Source of the DNA: Anoxybacillus mongoliensis
GTDB taxonomy: Bacteria > Bacillota > Bacilli > Bacillales > Anoxybacillaceae
Assembly: GCF_014201515.1 (NCBI RefSeq)
Contig: NZ_JACHEQ010000001.1
Location: 248,001-312,000, forward strand
Reading direction: 5' to 3'
Length of the DNA: 64,000 bases
Part shown: positions 1 to 9,314 of the stretch, in pieces
Layout of the letters: each line of letters opens with the position of its first letter
Position numbering within the stretch: position 1 is the stretch's first letter
Notes under the pieces: model-generated
Database searches by the model: none
What the model saw: the letters and a program-made list of their open reading frames with translations, nothing else
What the model was told of the DNA's origin: nothing
Program-made: the position numbers and the translations under genes

Positions 1-26
1 TTCGTAATCGCGACAACAGCATACAT
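1..26 (-). CDS. cbiG: CbiG, cobalamin biosynthesis protein (5' end only)
   Basis: Only the first eight codons lie in the window (MYAVVAIT), starting with ATG at 24-26 on the minus strand. A strong AGGAGG site sits just upstream at 31-41, and the preceding cbiF stop codon ends one base away. The N-terminal residues fit CbiG, which opens the delta-lactone ring of cobalt-precorrin-5A, and CbiG follows CbiF in the B. megaterium anaerobic operon. The identification rests on this short start plus gene order, so it is moderate. Confidence 0.55.
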
Positions 27-27
27 C

Positions 28-795
28 TTACTTCCCTCCTTTGCGATAGCCGTGCGTAAATGTTTCATCATATAATTTTGAGCGATACGATTCATCTAGT
101 TCATTCGAAAGCGCCCATCCCGCTAAAATAAGAGCGTGTTGGCGAATGCCATGGCGCTGCATCTCTTCATGAAGCATGCCAACCGTTGTGCGTACAATTT
201 TTTCGTCTGGCCACGTCGCCTTATACACAACAACAACAGGTGTTCGGTCGCTCCATCCCGCTTCAAGAAGAGCAGCAGTTATTTTTTTCGTTAATGTTGC
301 GCTTAAAAACAGGGCAATCGTGCAATGATGTTTCGCAAGAGAAGCGAGCTGCTCTTTTTCTGGTACAGGCGTTCTTCCTTCCGCACGCGTAAAAATAACC
401 GTTTGCGTTAAGTTCGGCACCGTCAACTCCACTTGCGCCGCAGCGGCAGCAGCAAACGCTGAACTGACCCCTGGTACAATTTCCACGTCGATTCCCTCTT
501 TTTTCAAAAGAGCAATTTGTTCCAACGTCGCTCCATAAATCGACGGATCACCTGTATGAAGCCGTACAACAACGTGTCCTTTCTTTACTTCTTCACACAT
601 AAGCGAAACGATTTGTTGCAGATGCATGCCAGACGTACGAAAAATACGCGCCTCTGTTTTCGCATATGTAAGCAGTTCTTCATTGACGAGTGAATCAGTA
701 TAAAAAATCACATCCGCTTGCTGCAACAACTTCATTCCTCTGACTGTAATTAAATCGCTCGCTCCTGGACCAGCTCCAACAATATATATTTTCAC
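28..795 (-). CDS. cbiF: Cobalt-precorrin-4 C11-methyltransferase CbiF
   Basis: SAM-dependent methylase of the anaerobic corrin pathway that adds the C11 methyl group to cobalt-precorrin-4. The 255-aa protein has the tetrapyrrole methylase features: N-terminal VGAGPGASDLIT, a GDPSIYG motif near residue 85 and VPGVSS near residue 110. I chose the GTG start at 795 because GGTGGTGAG lies just upstream and translation then begins at [10 protein letters not shown]. An ORF reaching 858 would add 21 unconserved residues. The start overlaps the cbiL stop by four bases, suggesting coupled translation. Confidence 0.93.
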   Translation of the reverse strand: MKIYIVGAGPGASDLITVRGMKLLQQADVIFYTDSLVNEELLTYAKTEARIFRTSGMHLQQIVSLMCEEVKKGHVVVRLHTGDPSIYGATLEQIALLKKEGIDVEIVPGVSSAFAAAAAAQVELTVPNLTQTVIFTRAEGRTPVPEKEQLASLAKHHCTIALFLSATLTKKITAALLEAGWSDRTPVVVVYKATWPDEKIVRTTVGMLHEEMQRHGIRQHALILAGWALSNELDESYRSKLYDETFTHGYRKGGK

Positions 796-1493
796 TTTCT
801 CACCACCATTAACGTTAAATATGGCAACGACACATGATCTAATTGCTCGATGTCCCATATCACTTCTTCATGTGACGTCACTTTCGTCACAACTGCCGCT
901 TTTTTTGTTAAGTTCATCTCTTTTAAAATCGATAAAAGAAGGGGCATCACTTTCGCGACTTTTAAAAAAATGACACAATCATGCGCTTCGATCGCTTTTT
1001 TCATCGCATCGTAATCATCTCGTGCAGGAACGATCGCAATCGTCTCATCTCCATCAGCTAGCGGTAATTGCAACCGTGCCGCCGCCCCATTGATAGAAGA
1101 AACACCTGGAACGATTTCGATCGATACATCCGGATATTTCATTTGCATAGTGCGCATAAAATGAATACACGTACTGTATAAAAGCGGATCTCCTTCCGTC
1201 ACGAATGCAACATGTTTTCCTTCGCGCAAATGTTCCCATACATTATCTACCGTTTCATCCCATTTTTCGCGCAGCACGTTTTCATCTTTTGTCATCGGAA
1301 AAACGAGACCAAGCATATGCTTTTCGGACGGGGAAAAGTATGCCTCTACAATTTGTTGCGCATAACTTTTACTGCCGTTTGTCTTTTTCGGATAGGCGAT
1401 GACAGCTACTTCTTTTAAACGCCGAAACGCTTTTACCGTCAATAGTTCAGGATCGCCCGGACCAACGCCTATACCATATAACTTACCGATCAT
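792..1493 (-). CDS. cbiL: Cobalt-precorrin-2 C20-methyltransferase CbiL
   Basis: Methylates C20 of cobalt-factor II/precorrin-2, an early step of the corrin branch. The protein is about 233 aa with [13 protein letters not shown] at the N-terminus, a [10 protein letters not shown] motif near residue 100 and [12 protein letters not shown] near 130, all typical of the CbiL/CobI tetrapyrrole methylases. The ATG at 1493 has AAAGGA about seven bases upstream. An ATG at 1502 is in frame but abuts the same ribosome binding site. The 5' end overlaps the cbiET stop at 1483. Confidence 0.92.
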   Translation of the reverse strand: MIGKLYGIGVGPGDPELLTVKAFRRLKEVAVIAYPKKTNGSKSYAQQIVEAYFSPSEKHMLGLVFPMTKDENVLREKWDETVDNVWEHLREGKHVAFVTEGDPLLYSTCIHFMRTMQMKYPDVSIEIVPGVSSINGAAARLQLPLADGDETIAIVPARDDYDAMKKAIEAHDCVIFLKVAKVMPLLLSILKEMNLTKKAAVVTKVTSHEEVIWDIEQLDHVSLPYLTLMVVRK

Positions 1494-2694
1494 TTTTTTC
1501 ATCCTTTCGTGCTGAAATGATGTAAATTGGATTTAACGCATCAAAACGTGTCAATTGTAAAATCGGTTTGCTTCGTGAAAATTGGGCAAGCAAAATATCG
1601 ACATGATACCCATATTGACGAAACGCTTCCATCGCTTCATATAACGTTTCAATCGTCACCGCATTCACGACGATGCGCCCCCCTTGTTTTAACCGCGCGC
1701 AACAAACTCCAACAATATCCCGTAAACTTCCTGATGTCCCTCCAATAAAGACGGCATCTGGATCAGGAAACAGCTCTAATTGTTCTGGCGCTCGACCGTG
1801 AACAAGTGTAAAATCGGCGCGAAACTTTTTCATATTTTTCTGACACATTTCTATGTCATGAGCGTTTTTCTCAATCGCAAATACAGCCCCTTCACGAGCC
1901 ATTTTTGCCGCTTCAATCGCTACCGATCCTGTACACGTTCCGATATCCCATACGACGCTTTTTTCATGAAGACAAAGCGCTTGCAAGCTTAAGACGCGAA
2001 CTTCTTTTTTCGTAATGAGCCCTTTTTCTGGTTTTCTCTGAAAAAACTCTTCATCCTCTATACCAAACGTCCAACTCGGTCCTTTATGAACACGTCGTAA
2101 AACGACAATATTTAAGGGAGAGAACTTGTCATCTTTCATCTCTTCTAACGTCATGAATCGGCAGCGTTCGTTTTCTCCCCCAAGGTTTTCCCCAACAAAC
2201 GCCTCATATTCTGTAATTCCATATTCTAAAAGATATGAAGCAATCGCACGCGGATCGTTCGTTTCATCTGTTAAAATGGCTACTTTTTCTTTTCCATCTA
2301 TACGCTGAGCAAGCCCTTTCATCGAACGTCCGTGCAAACTAACGACATATGCATCGTGCCAGCTTTCTCCTATTTTCGCAAACGCCCATTGGAGCGAACT
2401 GACAGAAGGATATACTTCAATCGGAACTTTTTTCGCTAAATAACTACCGATTCCGTAAAATAGCGGATCACCAGATGCTAAAATGACCGTTTTTTTCGAC
2501 CCGTTTACAAGCGTTTCAAAAAGCGATGATAAGTTGCTTCGAATAACGATTTTTTCCCCTTTGTAGTGAGGAAAAAAAGACAGTTGCCTTTCTCCGCCAA
2601 CGAGCCGTTCGCTCTCATGAATCCATCGTTCATACAGCGCCGGAAGAGAATCTGTCCCATCAGCTCCAATCCCGATTAATTTCATTCGCTCCAT
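1483..2694 (-). CDS. cbiET: Fused cobalt-precorrin-7 C5/C15-methyltransferase and decarboxylase CbiET
   Basis: A 403-aa two-domain enzyme. The N-terminal ~200 residues are a CbiE-type tetrapyrrole methylase ([18 protein letters not shown] near residue 75). The C-terminal ~190 residues are a CbiT-type Rossmann methylase with decarboxylase function ([16 protein letters not shown] near residue 245, VFIGGTSG near 315). It therefore methylates C5 and C15 and removes the acetate carboxyl from ring C. The two halves are separate genes in Salmonella and fused in B. megaterium. It overlaps the end of cbiD by 35 bases. Confidence 0.93.
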   Translation of the reverse strand: MERMKLIGIGADGTDSLPALYERWIHESERLVGGERQLSFFPHYKGEKIVIRSNLSSLFETLVNGSKKTVILASGDPLFYGIGSYLAKKVPIEVYPSVSSLQWAFAKIGESWHDAYVVSLHGRSMKGLAQRIDGKEKVAILTDETNDPRAIASYLLEYGITEYEAFVGENLGGENERCRFMTLEEMKDDKFSPLNIVVLRRVHKGPSWTFGIEDEEFFQRKPEKGLITKKEVRVLSLQALCLHEKSVVWDIGTCTGSVAIEAAKMAREGAVFAIEKNAHDIEMCQKNMKKFRADFTLVHGRAPEQLELFPDPDAVFIGGTSGSLRDIVGVCCARLKQGGRIVVNAVTIETLYEAMEAFRQYGYHVDILLAQFSRSKPILQLTRFDALNPIYIISARKDEKNDR

Positions 2695-3772
2695 CGTTTC
2701 GCACCGCCCTTCCTAACCGTTGTCCTTTTAACGTATAAAGCGTCGTTTCAATGACCATTCCGCCACGCACTTCCCGCAACGCATGTTGACAACAATAATC
2801 ACATAACAAATCAAAAAACGATAAATATCCTGCTTCGTACATCATATCTCCAACTTGTGACGCGGTATTCGCTTGTTTCACCGCTTCAATGAGGGGTGGC
2901 GGAGCACCTGCTTGCTTCGCAACATCTGCTAAAAATTGAAAGTCAACCGGCGCACTTTTGGAATGAACCATCATGACGCCTTGGGCGACTTTTGAAAATT
3001 TCCCCATCATCCCAACGAGCGACACCGTTTGAATCCCAAGCCTTTTGCATTGTTTCAACGTAAATCCAACAAAATCACCCATTTCAATAAATGCTTCTTC
3101 TTTCAAATGAGGATATTGTTTCATCGCATACGCTTCGCTTCTTCCGCCTGTCGTGACAACAACATGATCACAACCGCAAGCAACCGCCACTTCGAGCGCA
3201 CGCACAATACTTGCTCGATACGCTGATGTCGAAAATGGAACAACGATGCCGCGGGTGCCTAAAATCGAAATGCCTCCAACGATACCAAGACGACCGTTTA
3301 ACGTTTTTTTCGCGATTTCTTCTCCATTTGGAACAGAAATGATAATGCGTACTCCGCGTGTTAAGCGATGTTCGGTCAGTAAATGACGAGCAACGTCCGT
3401 CATCATTTGACGCGGTACGGGATTAATCGCTGCTTCGCCAACTGGAATAGGCAATCCCGGTTTTGTTGCTCTTCCGACGCCTTCTCCTCCGTCAATATGA
3501 ATTCCTTCTTCCGTCCAGAAAACTGTCGCAACAATGGAAGCACCGTGCGTCACATCAGGATCGTCCCCCCCATCTTTCACCACGGTCGCACTCGCTCGAT
3601 CTTTCTCAATTTCACAAGAAACGATCGGAAAAGTGACTTCCCGCCCGATCGGCAACATAATTGTCGCTTCTGTTTGCTTCCTTCCAGTAATAAGCGCACA
3701 TAACGCTGCTTTTGTCGCCGCGGTTGCACATGCGCCAGTCGTATATCCTTCACGCAATTTCTCTTTCTCCAT
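2660..3772 (-). CDS. cbiD: Cobalt-precorrin-5B C1-methyltransferase CbiD
   Basis: Methylates C1 of cobalt-precorrin-5B in the oxygen-independent pathway. The 370-aa sequence has the CbiD signature [18 protein letters not shown] at residues 7-24, [12 protein letters not shown] near 65 and a glycine-rich [16 protein letters not shown] near 185. Full family length. It starts two bases after the cbiC stop with a weak purine-rich site, which suggests translational coupling with cbiC. Presence of CbiD rather than CobF is diagnostic of the anaerobic route. Confidence 0.94.
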   Translation of the reverse strand: MEKEKLREGYTTGACATAATKAALCALITGRKQTEATIMLPIGREVTFPIVSCEIEKDRASATVVKDGGDDPDVTHGASIVATVFWTEEGIHIDGGEGVGRATKPGLPIPVGEAAINPVPRQMMTDVARHLLTEHRLTRGVRIIISVPNGEEIAKKTLNGRLGIVGGISILGTRGIVVPFSTSAYRASIVRALEVAVACGCDHVVVTTGGRSEAYAMKQYPHLKEEAFIEMGDFVGFTLKQCKRLGIQTVSLVGMMGKFSKVAQGVMMVHSKSAPVDFQFLADVAKQAGAPPPLIEAVKQANTASQVGDMMYEAGYLSFFDLLCDYCCQHALREVRGGMVIETTLYTLKGQRLGRAVRNDGANEINRDWS

Positions 3773-3774
3773 AC

Positions 3775-4422
3775 TTATTCTCGCTCCGCTAAAATAGACA
3801 AGGCATTTAAAGCGGCAACCGTAACCGTGCTCCCCCCTTTTCGTCCAACGTTCGTAATAAACGGCACGTCAAGCTTTGCTAATTCCTCTTTCGATTCCGC
3901 TGCCGAAACGAAGCCGACCGGTAAACCGATAATGAGCCCTGGGCGCGCTTCACCTTCTTTCACGAGGCGAATAAGCTCAAGAAGCGCTGTCGGCGCATTC
4001 CCGATCGCAAATATTCCCCCATCCGCCTCCTTTACTGCTTTGCGCATCGCAACAATCGCTCGCGTCGTGTTTAATCGCTTCGCCTCTTTCATGACATCAT
4101 CATCAGAAATATACACGTGCACACTCCCACCATATTTCTCAAGACGCACTTTATTGATTCCAACTTGCACCATTTGCACATCAGCAACGACTTTTTTTCC
4201 TGCGCGAATCGCTGAAATACCCGCTTCAATCGCACGTGGATGAAACAATAAACTTTTCCCTAATTCAAAATCGGCGCTCGCATGAATGACGCGCTGAACA
4301 ACCGCATATTGTTCGTTTGTAAATGAGTGTTCTCCGATTTCTTCATCAATGATTTGAAAGCTTTTTTGTTCAATTTGTTCTGGCTGAACAGTTAATGGGC
4401 GAAACGTTGTTCGAAAATCCAT
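3775..4422 (-). CDS. cbiC: Cobalt-precorrin-8 methylmutase CbiC
   Basis: Moves a methyl group from C11 to C12, converting cobalt-precorrin-8 to cobyrinate. The 215-aa protein carries the CbiC/CobH landmarks: RVIHASADFE near residue 45 with the catalytic His, the TTRAIVAMRKA segment near 120, GNAPTALLEL near 142 and GLPVGFVSAAESKE near 165. Its ATG has AAAGGAG upstream, and the gene abuts cbiJ with no gap. Confidence 0.94.
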   Translation of the reverse strand: MDFRTTFRPLTVQPEQIEQKSFQIIDEEIGEHSFTNEQYAVVQRVIHASADFELGKSLLFHPRAIEAGISAIRAGKKVVADVQMVQVGINKVRLEKYGGSVHVYISDDDVMKEAKRLNTTRAIVAMRKAVKEADGGIFAIGNAPTALLELIRLVKEGEARPGLIIGLPVGFVSAAESKEELAKLDVPFITNVGRKGGSTVTVAALNALSILAERE

Positions 4423-5199
4423 TTATTTTTCTCCTTTCTTTTTCATTTCTTCCAACGCGCGAATGACGTCAGAAAACTCATGATACACGACGGGATAAGA
4501 AAGTTTCGGACGGCGGATGACGACCGTTTCAATGCCGAGTTCTTGGGCTGCTGCAATTTTTTCATCGACAAATCCCACCCGTCCGCTTTCTTTCGTCACA
4601 AGAAGCGTCACACCGAAATGTTGCATTAAAGCGATATCTAATTGTTTCGTAAATGGACCTTGCATCGCGATAATGTTTTCTTGCGGAAAACGCAATCGTT
4701 CACACAATTCCATGTTGTCTTTTCGCGGCAACATTCGGGCAATTAAACGAACATCAGGGAGCGGAAGCAACACATGGGCAAAAATCGGCAACGTTTTACT
4801 GCCCGTCGTCAACATCACTACACCTTTTTTATTTGCCGCATACTGTGCTGCGGCTTCATAACTATCAACAAATGTGACGCGATCGTACGTAATGACGCTT
4901 TCTTTTCGTTCATAACGAATGTACGGGACATTTGCTTCTTCTGCTGCTCTCATCGCTTGACGCGACGCTTCTTCCGCAAACGGATGGCTCGCATCAACAA
5001 TGGCGATCACTCCATGTTGCTGGATAAGTTGAACCATTTCATACGCTGTCAAACGCCCAACATGCGCATGCAATCCGACATGTGCCATTTGTTCTGCTGC
5101 ATGCTCTGTCACAACTGTTGCAAACACATCGTGCCCAGCATCACGAATTGCCAACGCCAATTGGCGGGCATCACTCGTTCCAGATAACATCATAATCAT
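4423..5199 (-). CDS. cbiJ: Cobalt-precorrin-6A reductase CbiJ
   Basis: NAD(P)H-dependent reductase of the C18-C19 double bond of cobalt-precorrin-6A. The protein is about 258 aa, with an N-terminal MLSGTSDARQLA nucleotide-binding start, VDASHPFAEEAS near residue 80 and KESGRVGFVDEK near 195, as in CbiJ/CobK. I chose the ATG at 5199 because GAGGTG lies six bases upstream. A longer ORF to 5256 would read back through the histidine-tail codons of cbiX in another frame. It begins 10 bases after the cbiX stop. Confidence 0.92.
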   Translation of the reverse strand: MIMMLSGTSDARQLALAIRDAGHDVFATVVTEHAAEQMAHVGLHAHVGRLTAYEMVQLIQQHGVIAIVDASHPFAEEASRQAMRAAEEANVPYIRYERKESVITYDRVTFVDSYEAAAQYAANKKGVVMLTTGSKTLPIFAHVLLPLPDVRLIARMLPRKDNMELCERLRFPQENIIAMQGPFTKQLDIALMQHFGVTLLVTKESGRVGFVDEKIAAAQELGIETVVIRRPKLSYPVVYHEFSDVIRALEEMKKKGEK

Positions 5200-5209
5200 T
5201 CGTTTCACC

Positions 5210-6037
5210 TCAATGTTCGTGATGATGGTGGTGATGGTGATGATGTTCGACGACATGAATGCGATATTGGCACGTATCGCAATTCATTGGCACGAAATCA
5301 CCTATTGCTTCTTGTAAGCGATCGAGCACAATCGTTTGTAGCGACGGATGAAAGCCGAAATAATGCGCCTGCACAAATGACATGTGCGGATACATGCTTT
5401 GAAACTCAGAAACTTTCTTTTCTAATCGCTTAATCAGCACGCCTGTAAATAAAAAGTAAGGTAAAATAACAATTTTTTTTGCTCCGAGCTTGACACATTT
5501 TGCGACAGCCTCATCTAATGATGGATTTGTGACGCCCATAAACGCTGGTTCAACGATCGCCTTTTTATTTCGCTCCCAAAATAAACGGGCAATTTTATAT
5601 AAATCGCTATTCGCATCTGGATCGCTCCCACCGCGCCCAAGCAAAATGATCGCCGTATGCTCATCTAAAACAACCTCTGCTTCTTTTAAACGATCTTGTA
5701 AAATTGTAAACGTTGCATCGTGAATGCCAAGCGGTCGTCCATACGTAAACGAAACGTGTGGATAGCGTTGTTTCGCTTCATCAATGGCTGCTGGAATATG
5801 TAATTTCGAATGACCAGCTGGTAGCAAAATAATTGGAATGATGATGACATTTTTCGCCCCCTGTTCCACACAATGAGCAATGCCGTCAATGACCGATGGA
5901 ACACCAAACTCTAAAAAACATGTATGCACATAAAACGTTTTATGGATTTGCGGACGGATCGTTTGTACAAACTGGCGAACTTGTTCGTTTCCTTCTTCAT
6001 CGCGACTTCCGTGCCCAACAAACAAAACAGCTTTCAT
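5210..6037 (-). CDS. cbiX: Sirohydrochlorin cobaltochelatase CbiX with poly-histidine tail
   Basis: Long-form CbiX that inserts cobalt into sirohydrochlorin. The ~275-aa protein has two tandem chelatase-like halves: LFVGHGSRDEEGNEQ at the N-terminus with the metal-binding His, LLPAGHSKLHIP near residue 78, and a second half with GRGGSDPDANSDLYK near 135. The C-terminus has a CDTCQ (CxxC) motif and then nine consecutive histidines plus EH, a metal-binding tail also known in B. megaterium CbiX. ATG 6037 is preceded by GGGGAGTG at good spacing. It overlaps nothing and follows cbiH60 closely. Confidence 0.94.
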   Translation of the reverse strand: MKAVLFVGHGSRDEEGNEQVRQFVQTIRPQIHKTFYVHTCFLEFGVPSVIDGIAHCVEQGAKNVIIIPIILLPAGHSKLHIPAAIDEAKQRYPHVSFTYGRPLGIHDATFTILQDRLKEAEVVLDEHTAIILLGRGGSDPDANSDLYKIARLFWERNKKAIVEPAFMGVTNPSLDEAVAKCVKLGAKKIVILPYFLFTGVLIKRLEKKVSEFQSMYPHMSFVQAHYFGFHPSLQTIVLDRLQEAIGDFVPMNCDTCQYRIHVVEHHHHHHHHHEH

Positions 6038-6042
6038 CTTTT

Positions 6043-7563
6043 TCACTCCCCACATGCAGCCGGCTTTACTTCCATTGTTTGTCCGTAAACAAAGCCACCG
6101 ACTTCTTTTTTTCGTTCAAAAAATTTATGGAAACGTTCGTTTGCATATGCTTCTTCCTTGTATTGCTCAATAATACGTGCAATCGTTGTAACAATGTCAT
6201 CCGGATGAATTCCTTCTGCAACAAGCTGACCCGGATGAGCGTTTCTTCCCACTGTTTTTCCTCCTAAAAATAAGTCAAACGCCCCTTTTCGATAAACGAT
6301 GCCAATATCTTCATTTACTGCACCGTAACACGCCATACCGCACCCATTAAATCCGAGACGTAACTCTTTCGGCAAAGACATCCCTCCAAATTGTTTGTAC
6401 AACTGTTCAGCATAAGGAATAGCATCTTTTTTCTCCCCGTCGCAAAAATCGCACGCTTTCATCACAAGCACATCCCCAACTGGCGCAACCGTTAATCCTG
6501 CTGCTAAAAAAGATGTAATGACTTCATCCGGCCTCTCTGTTTCCATTGTCACTTTTAAATAATGATCAGGAGTATACACAATCGTCCCTCGTTCGCCAAC
6601 GATGCGTGCAATATTCGCCATTTGTTGTGGTGTCAACGTTTTATTTGCCACTCCCGGACTAATCGCTACTTCTAACCGTTCCATCTTTTTTGGAGACGTC
6701 ACTTTTTCATATGCTTCCTCCGCTAATGTGCGCACGTTCGCGAGCGCCCACGGTTCTGCTTCTGGTCGTAACCGTTCATGCGGCTTTAACGGTTGGACAG
6801 CACTTGATAGCGTATATTTTCGCTCGTAACCGCGCGGGGTAATCATCAAACCATCATGAACGAATGTAGAAGAGTTTCCGATAATAACAGTCGTCAACAT
6901 GCCAATCTCATGTTGTAACATATCCCCTAAATTTGTGATGACTATGTGCTGCCGCTCACGATACGCGCTTTTGACAAGTCCAACAGGCGTATTTGGCGAG
7001 CGATACATTAATAAAATGCGCTGCGCTTCAACGATTTGTTGCGTACGGCGGCCACTTTTTGGATTGTATAGCGCAATGACAAAATCCGCTGCGGCAGCCG
7101 CTTCAATTCTTTTCGCGATCATATGCCACGGAGTTAAATGGTCGCTTAAACTAATCGTACATGCATCGTGCATAATCGGCGCCCCTAACAAAGCGGCGCA
7201 AGAATGAATAGCTGAAATACCTGGAATAATTTCCACCTCGACACCTGTTTCTTTTTTCCATCCTTTTTCAATTAACACTTCATAAACGAGTCCTGCCATC
7301 CCATAAAGTCCAGCATCTCCGCTTGAAATGACAGCTACCTTTTTGCCGCGCTCCGCTTGCTTGATCGCCTCTTGTGCTCGACTCACCTCTTCCGTCATTC
7401 CCGTGCTAATCACTTCTTTTCCATCAATGAGATCGATGACCAAATCGACATACGTTTTATAGCCGACGATGACATCGCTTTCCGCTATCGCCTCACGTGC
7501 CCGTTTCGTCATATGATCCACACTTCCCGGTCCAAAGCCAACAACAAACAGTTTTCCTGCCAT
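6043..7563 (-). CDS. cbiH60: CbiH60-type cobalt-precorrin-3 C17-methyltransferase / ring-contraction enzyme with Fe-S domain
   Basis: The first ~240 residues are a CbiH/CobJ methylase (VGFGPGSVDHMT, SSGDAGLYGMAG, IPGISAIHSCAA). After a linker, residues ~300-506 resemble a half sulfite/nitrite reductase ferredoxin domain with ACDFC and GCGMAC cysteines suited to a [4Fe-4S] cluster. In B. megaterium this 60-kDa fusion carries out C17 methylation and ring contraction anaerobically. Length 506 aa fits that form rather than the ~240-aa Salmonella CbiH. The ATG has AAGGGGTG upstream. It follows cbiO by six bases. Confidence 0.93.
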   Translation of the reverse strand: MAGKLFVVGFGPGSVDHMTKRAREAIAESDVIVGYKTYVDLVIDLIDGKEVISTGMTEEVSRAQEAIKQAERGKKVAVISSGDAGLYGMAGLVYEVLIEKGWKKETGVEVEIIPGISAIHSCAALLGAPIMHDACTISLSDHLTPWHMIAKRIEAAAAADFVIALYNPKSGRRTQQIVEAQRILLMYRSPNTPVGLVKSAYRERQHIVITNLGDMLQHEIGMLTTVIIGNSSTFVHDGLMITPRGYERKYTLSSAVQPLKPHERLRPEAEPWALANVRTLAEEAYEKVTSPKKMERLEVAISPGVANKTLTPQQMANIARIVGERGTIVYTPDHYLKVTMETERPDEVITSFLAAGLTVAPVGDVLVMKACDFCDGEKKDAIPYAEQLYKQFGGMSLPKELRLGFNGCGMACYGAVNEDIGIVYRKGAFDLFLGGKTVGRNAHPGQLVAEGIHPDDIVTTIARIIEQYKEEAYANERFHKFFERKKEVGGFVYGQTMEVKPAACGE

Positions 7564-7569
7564 ACATTT

Positions 7570-8349
7570 TCACCCCTTTTTCCATCGTTCAATCCATTGC
7601 GCGAATTGTTGTTCAGTATACGTTTTCTTCTCATACTCCCATATGCGTAAAAGAAGCGGTAATGGGAAATGAAGTTCACGAAATATATTCGTTTGCGTAA
7701 ATACAAAGGCAGGTGTTCCGTGCAAAACGATGCGCCCGTCATGCATGACAAACACTTCGTCCGCCCACTGCCAAACAAAATCGAGGTCATGTGTAATAAC
7801 GACAAGTGTTGTGCCTGCTTCGTGACATTCATTTAATTTGCTGACTAAGCGCTCGCTTTGTGAATGATCTAAATAAGCGGACGGCTCATCGACAATAAGT
7901 AAGCGAGGTTGCGGAGCCATAGCTACCGCAAGCGATAACCATTTTTTTTGTCCAAGACTTAAATGGTGAATCGGTATATCTCTCCATCGATGAAGTGAAA
8001 ACTGCTCTATCACTTCATCCATCCGCTCACGATTTGATTGCAAACTAATCGCTAGTTCTTCTTCAATGGTCGAAGCTAAAAATTGGTGTTCTGGGTTTTG
8101 AAAAACGACGCCGACATGTTGTCGCAAATCGTACCGTAGTCGCCGATCTTCCACCCTTTTTCCTTCCCAATACACGTCTCCTTTCGTTGGGCGGTAAATG
8201 CCGTTTGCGTGCAGAAGCCACGTCGTTTTTCCACAACCATTTTTCCCAATTAACGCATATTTTTTCCCGCGCTCAATCGTAAGCGATACACCTTTTAGCG
8301 CGTATGCACCGTTTCGGTACGTATAATGAACATCATGAAACGTTAACAT
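7570..8349 (-). CDS. cbiO: Cobalt ECF transporter ATPase CbiO
   Basis: ATP-binding subunit of the CbiMNQO cobalt uptake system, acting on the inner face of the membrane. The 259-aa protein has Walker A GKNGCGKTT near residue 36, a Q-loop VVFQNPEHQF near 82, signature HLSLGQKKWLSLAVAM near 130, Walker B LLIVDEPSA near 153 and a switch His in VITHDLD. The start overlaps the cbiQ stop by 17 bases. It sits between the transporter genes and cbiH60, so cobalt import and insertion are co-expressed. Confidence 0.94.
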   Translation of the reverse strand: MLTFHDVHYTYRNGAYALKGVSLTIERGKKYALIGKNGCGKTTWLLHANGIYRPTKGDVYWEGKRVEDRRLRYDLRQHVGVVFQNPEHQFLASTIEEELAISLQSNRERMDEVIEQFSLHRWRDIPIHHLSLGQKKWLSLAVAMAPQPRLLIVDEPSAYLDHSQSERLVSKLNECHEAGTTLVVITHDLDFVWQWADEVFVMHDGRIVLHGTPAFVFTQTNIFRELHFPLPLLLRIWEYEKKTYTEQQFAQWIERWKKG

Positions 8350-9055
8350 ATAAGCCCTCCATCATAAGTAAAACAACGAGCCACACACATGTTTCAATCA
8401 CATATTTTCTCGGCAATTGTTCGTCCGCACAGATCGGAAAAACAAATGATACGTTCCTCGCCTCTTGTGCAATGATCGTTGCTTCATATTCGCGCATCGT
8501 TTGGCGAAACAGTTGTGCAACAGCAAGTGAAGCGAGGTGCCAGCTTCGTTCACCATTTTTTGTTCGCACCGTCATAAACAAATGCATCGCTGCTTTTTCT
8601 AACACGAAAATGAAGCGATACGTCAACAACAATAGCTCAATAAATGCTTTAGGAACGTGCCATTTACTTAATGCATGAGCAATACGAAAAAATGGCGTTG
8701 TGATCGCGAGAAAAAAGAGAGTAAACGAACTTGCCAATGCTCGCAAGCAAATCGTCGCCGCTTGCGCCATATTTTCACTGACAAAATGAATCGTACGATC
8801 AACTGTAAAAAGAAGGGGAACACAGCTTCCGATAATGATGAGCCCCATGATGATAAAAAAGCGAACACAAACACGCCAAGGTAAGCGCGCATGATAAAGA
8901 AGCCAGACGAATAGCCAAACGATAATAATACAGCGAACGACATTCGTTCCACATAATGCCCATATGAGCAACATACACGTAAGCGTCAATTTAAATGTGA
9001 CATTTAATTTAGCAAGCTTGTTTCGATAAGCCCATTCATCAAGCCAACTAACCAT
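8333..9055 (-). CDS. cbiQ: Cobalt ECF transporter membrane protein CbiQ
   Basis: Energy-coupling membrane subunit that links CbiO to the CbiM/CbiN substrate-capture proteins. About 240 aa with several hydrophobic segments (for example LTLTCMLLIWALCG near residue 24 and FIIMGLIIIGSCVPLLF near 65) and an Ala-Arg EARNVSF motif near 205 that fits the CbiO coupling helix. I prefer the ATG at 9055, giving [17 protein letters not shown], a common CbiQ start, which overlaps the end of cbiN by eight bases. An upstream start at 9094 is possible. Confidence 0.9.
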   Translation of the reverse strand: MVSWLDEWAYRNKLAKLNVTFKLTLTCMLLIWALCGTNVVRCIIIVWLFVWLLYHARLPWRVCVRFFIIMGLIIIGSCVPLLFTVDRTIHFVSENMAQAATICLRALASSFTLFFLAITTPFFRIAHALSKWHVPKAFIELLLLTYRFIFVLEKAAMHLFMTVRTKNGERSWHLASLAVAQLFRQTMREYEATIIAQEARNVSFVFPICADEQLPRKYVIETCVWLVVLLMMEGLYVNVS

Positions 9056-9314
9056 TTCGCTTTCGCCCTTTATACAGTCCGATAATATATCCAATCACTC
9101 CAGCACCAAGCGCTGCTTGTACCGAAAACAGCAACGTCTCTACCTCACCGCCCGGCGGCTCAAATAAAACATCAAACCACGGTTCATATTGTGGAGAGAT
9201 TTGTTGAATCATTTTTTCCGCAAGCGTATCAGCCCCAGCAAACTCCGTATTTTTCACAATAAATAGCGGCAACACGATCAACAATGCGGCAATGAACAAC
9301 AATAGACGATTCAT
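9048..9314 (-). CDS. cbiN: Cobalt transport protein CbiN
   Basis: Small membrane protein (88 aa) that works with CbiM in cobalt capture. It has two hydrophobic segments (residues ~3-19 and ~62-80) separated by an extracytoplasmic loop with [10 protein letters not shown] and [22 protein letters not shown], the conserved CbiN loop. The start overlaps the end of cbiM by four bases, typical of coupled translation. Confidence 0.94.
   Translation of the reverse strand: MNRLLLFIAALLIVLPLFIVKNTEFAGADTLAEKMIQQISPQYEPWFDVLFEPPGGEVETLLFSVQAALGAGVIGYIIGLYKGRKRNG

Noticed and set aside
5218-5255. GATGGTGGTGATG run as a microsatellite repeat
   Set aside because: It is the histidine-tail coding part of cbiX; the codons alternate and are explained by the protein.
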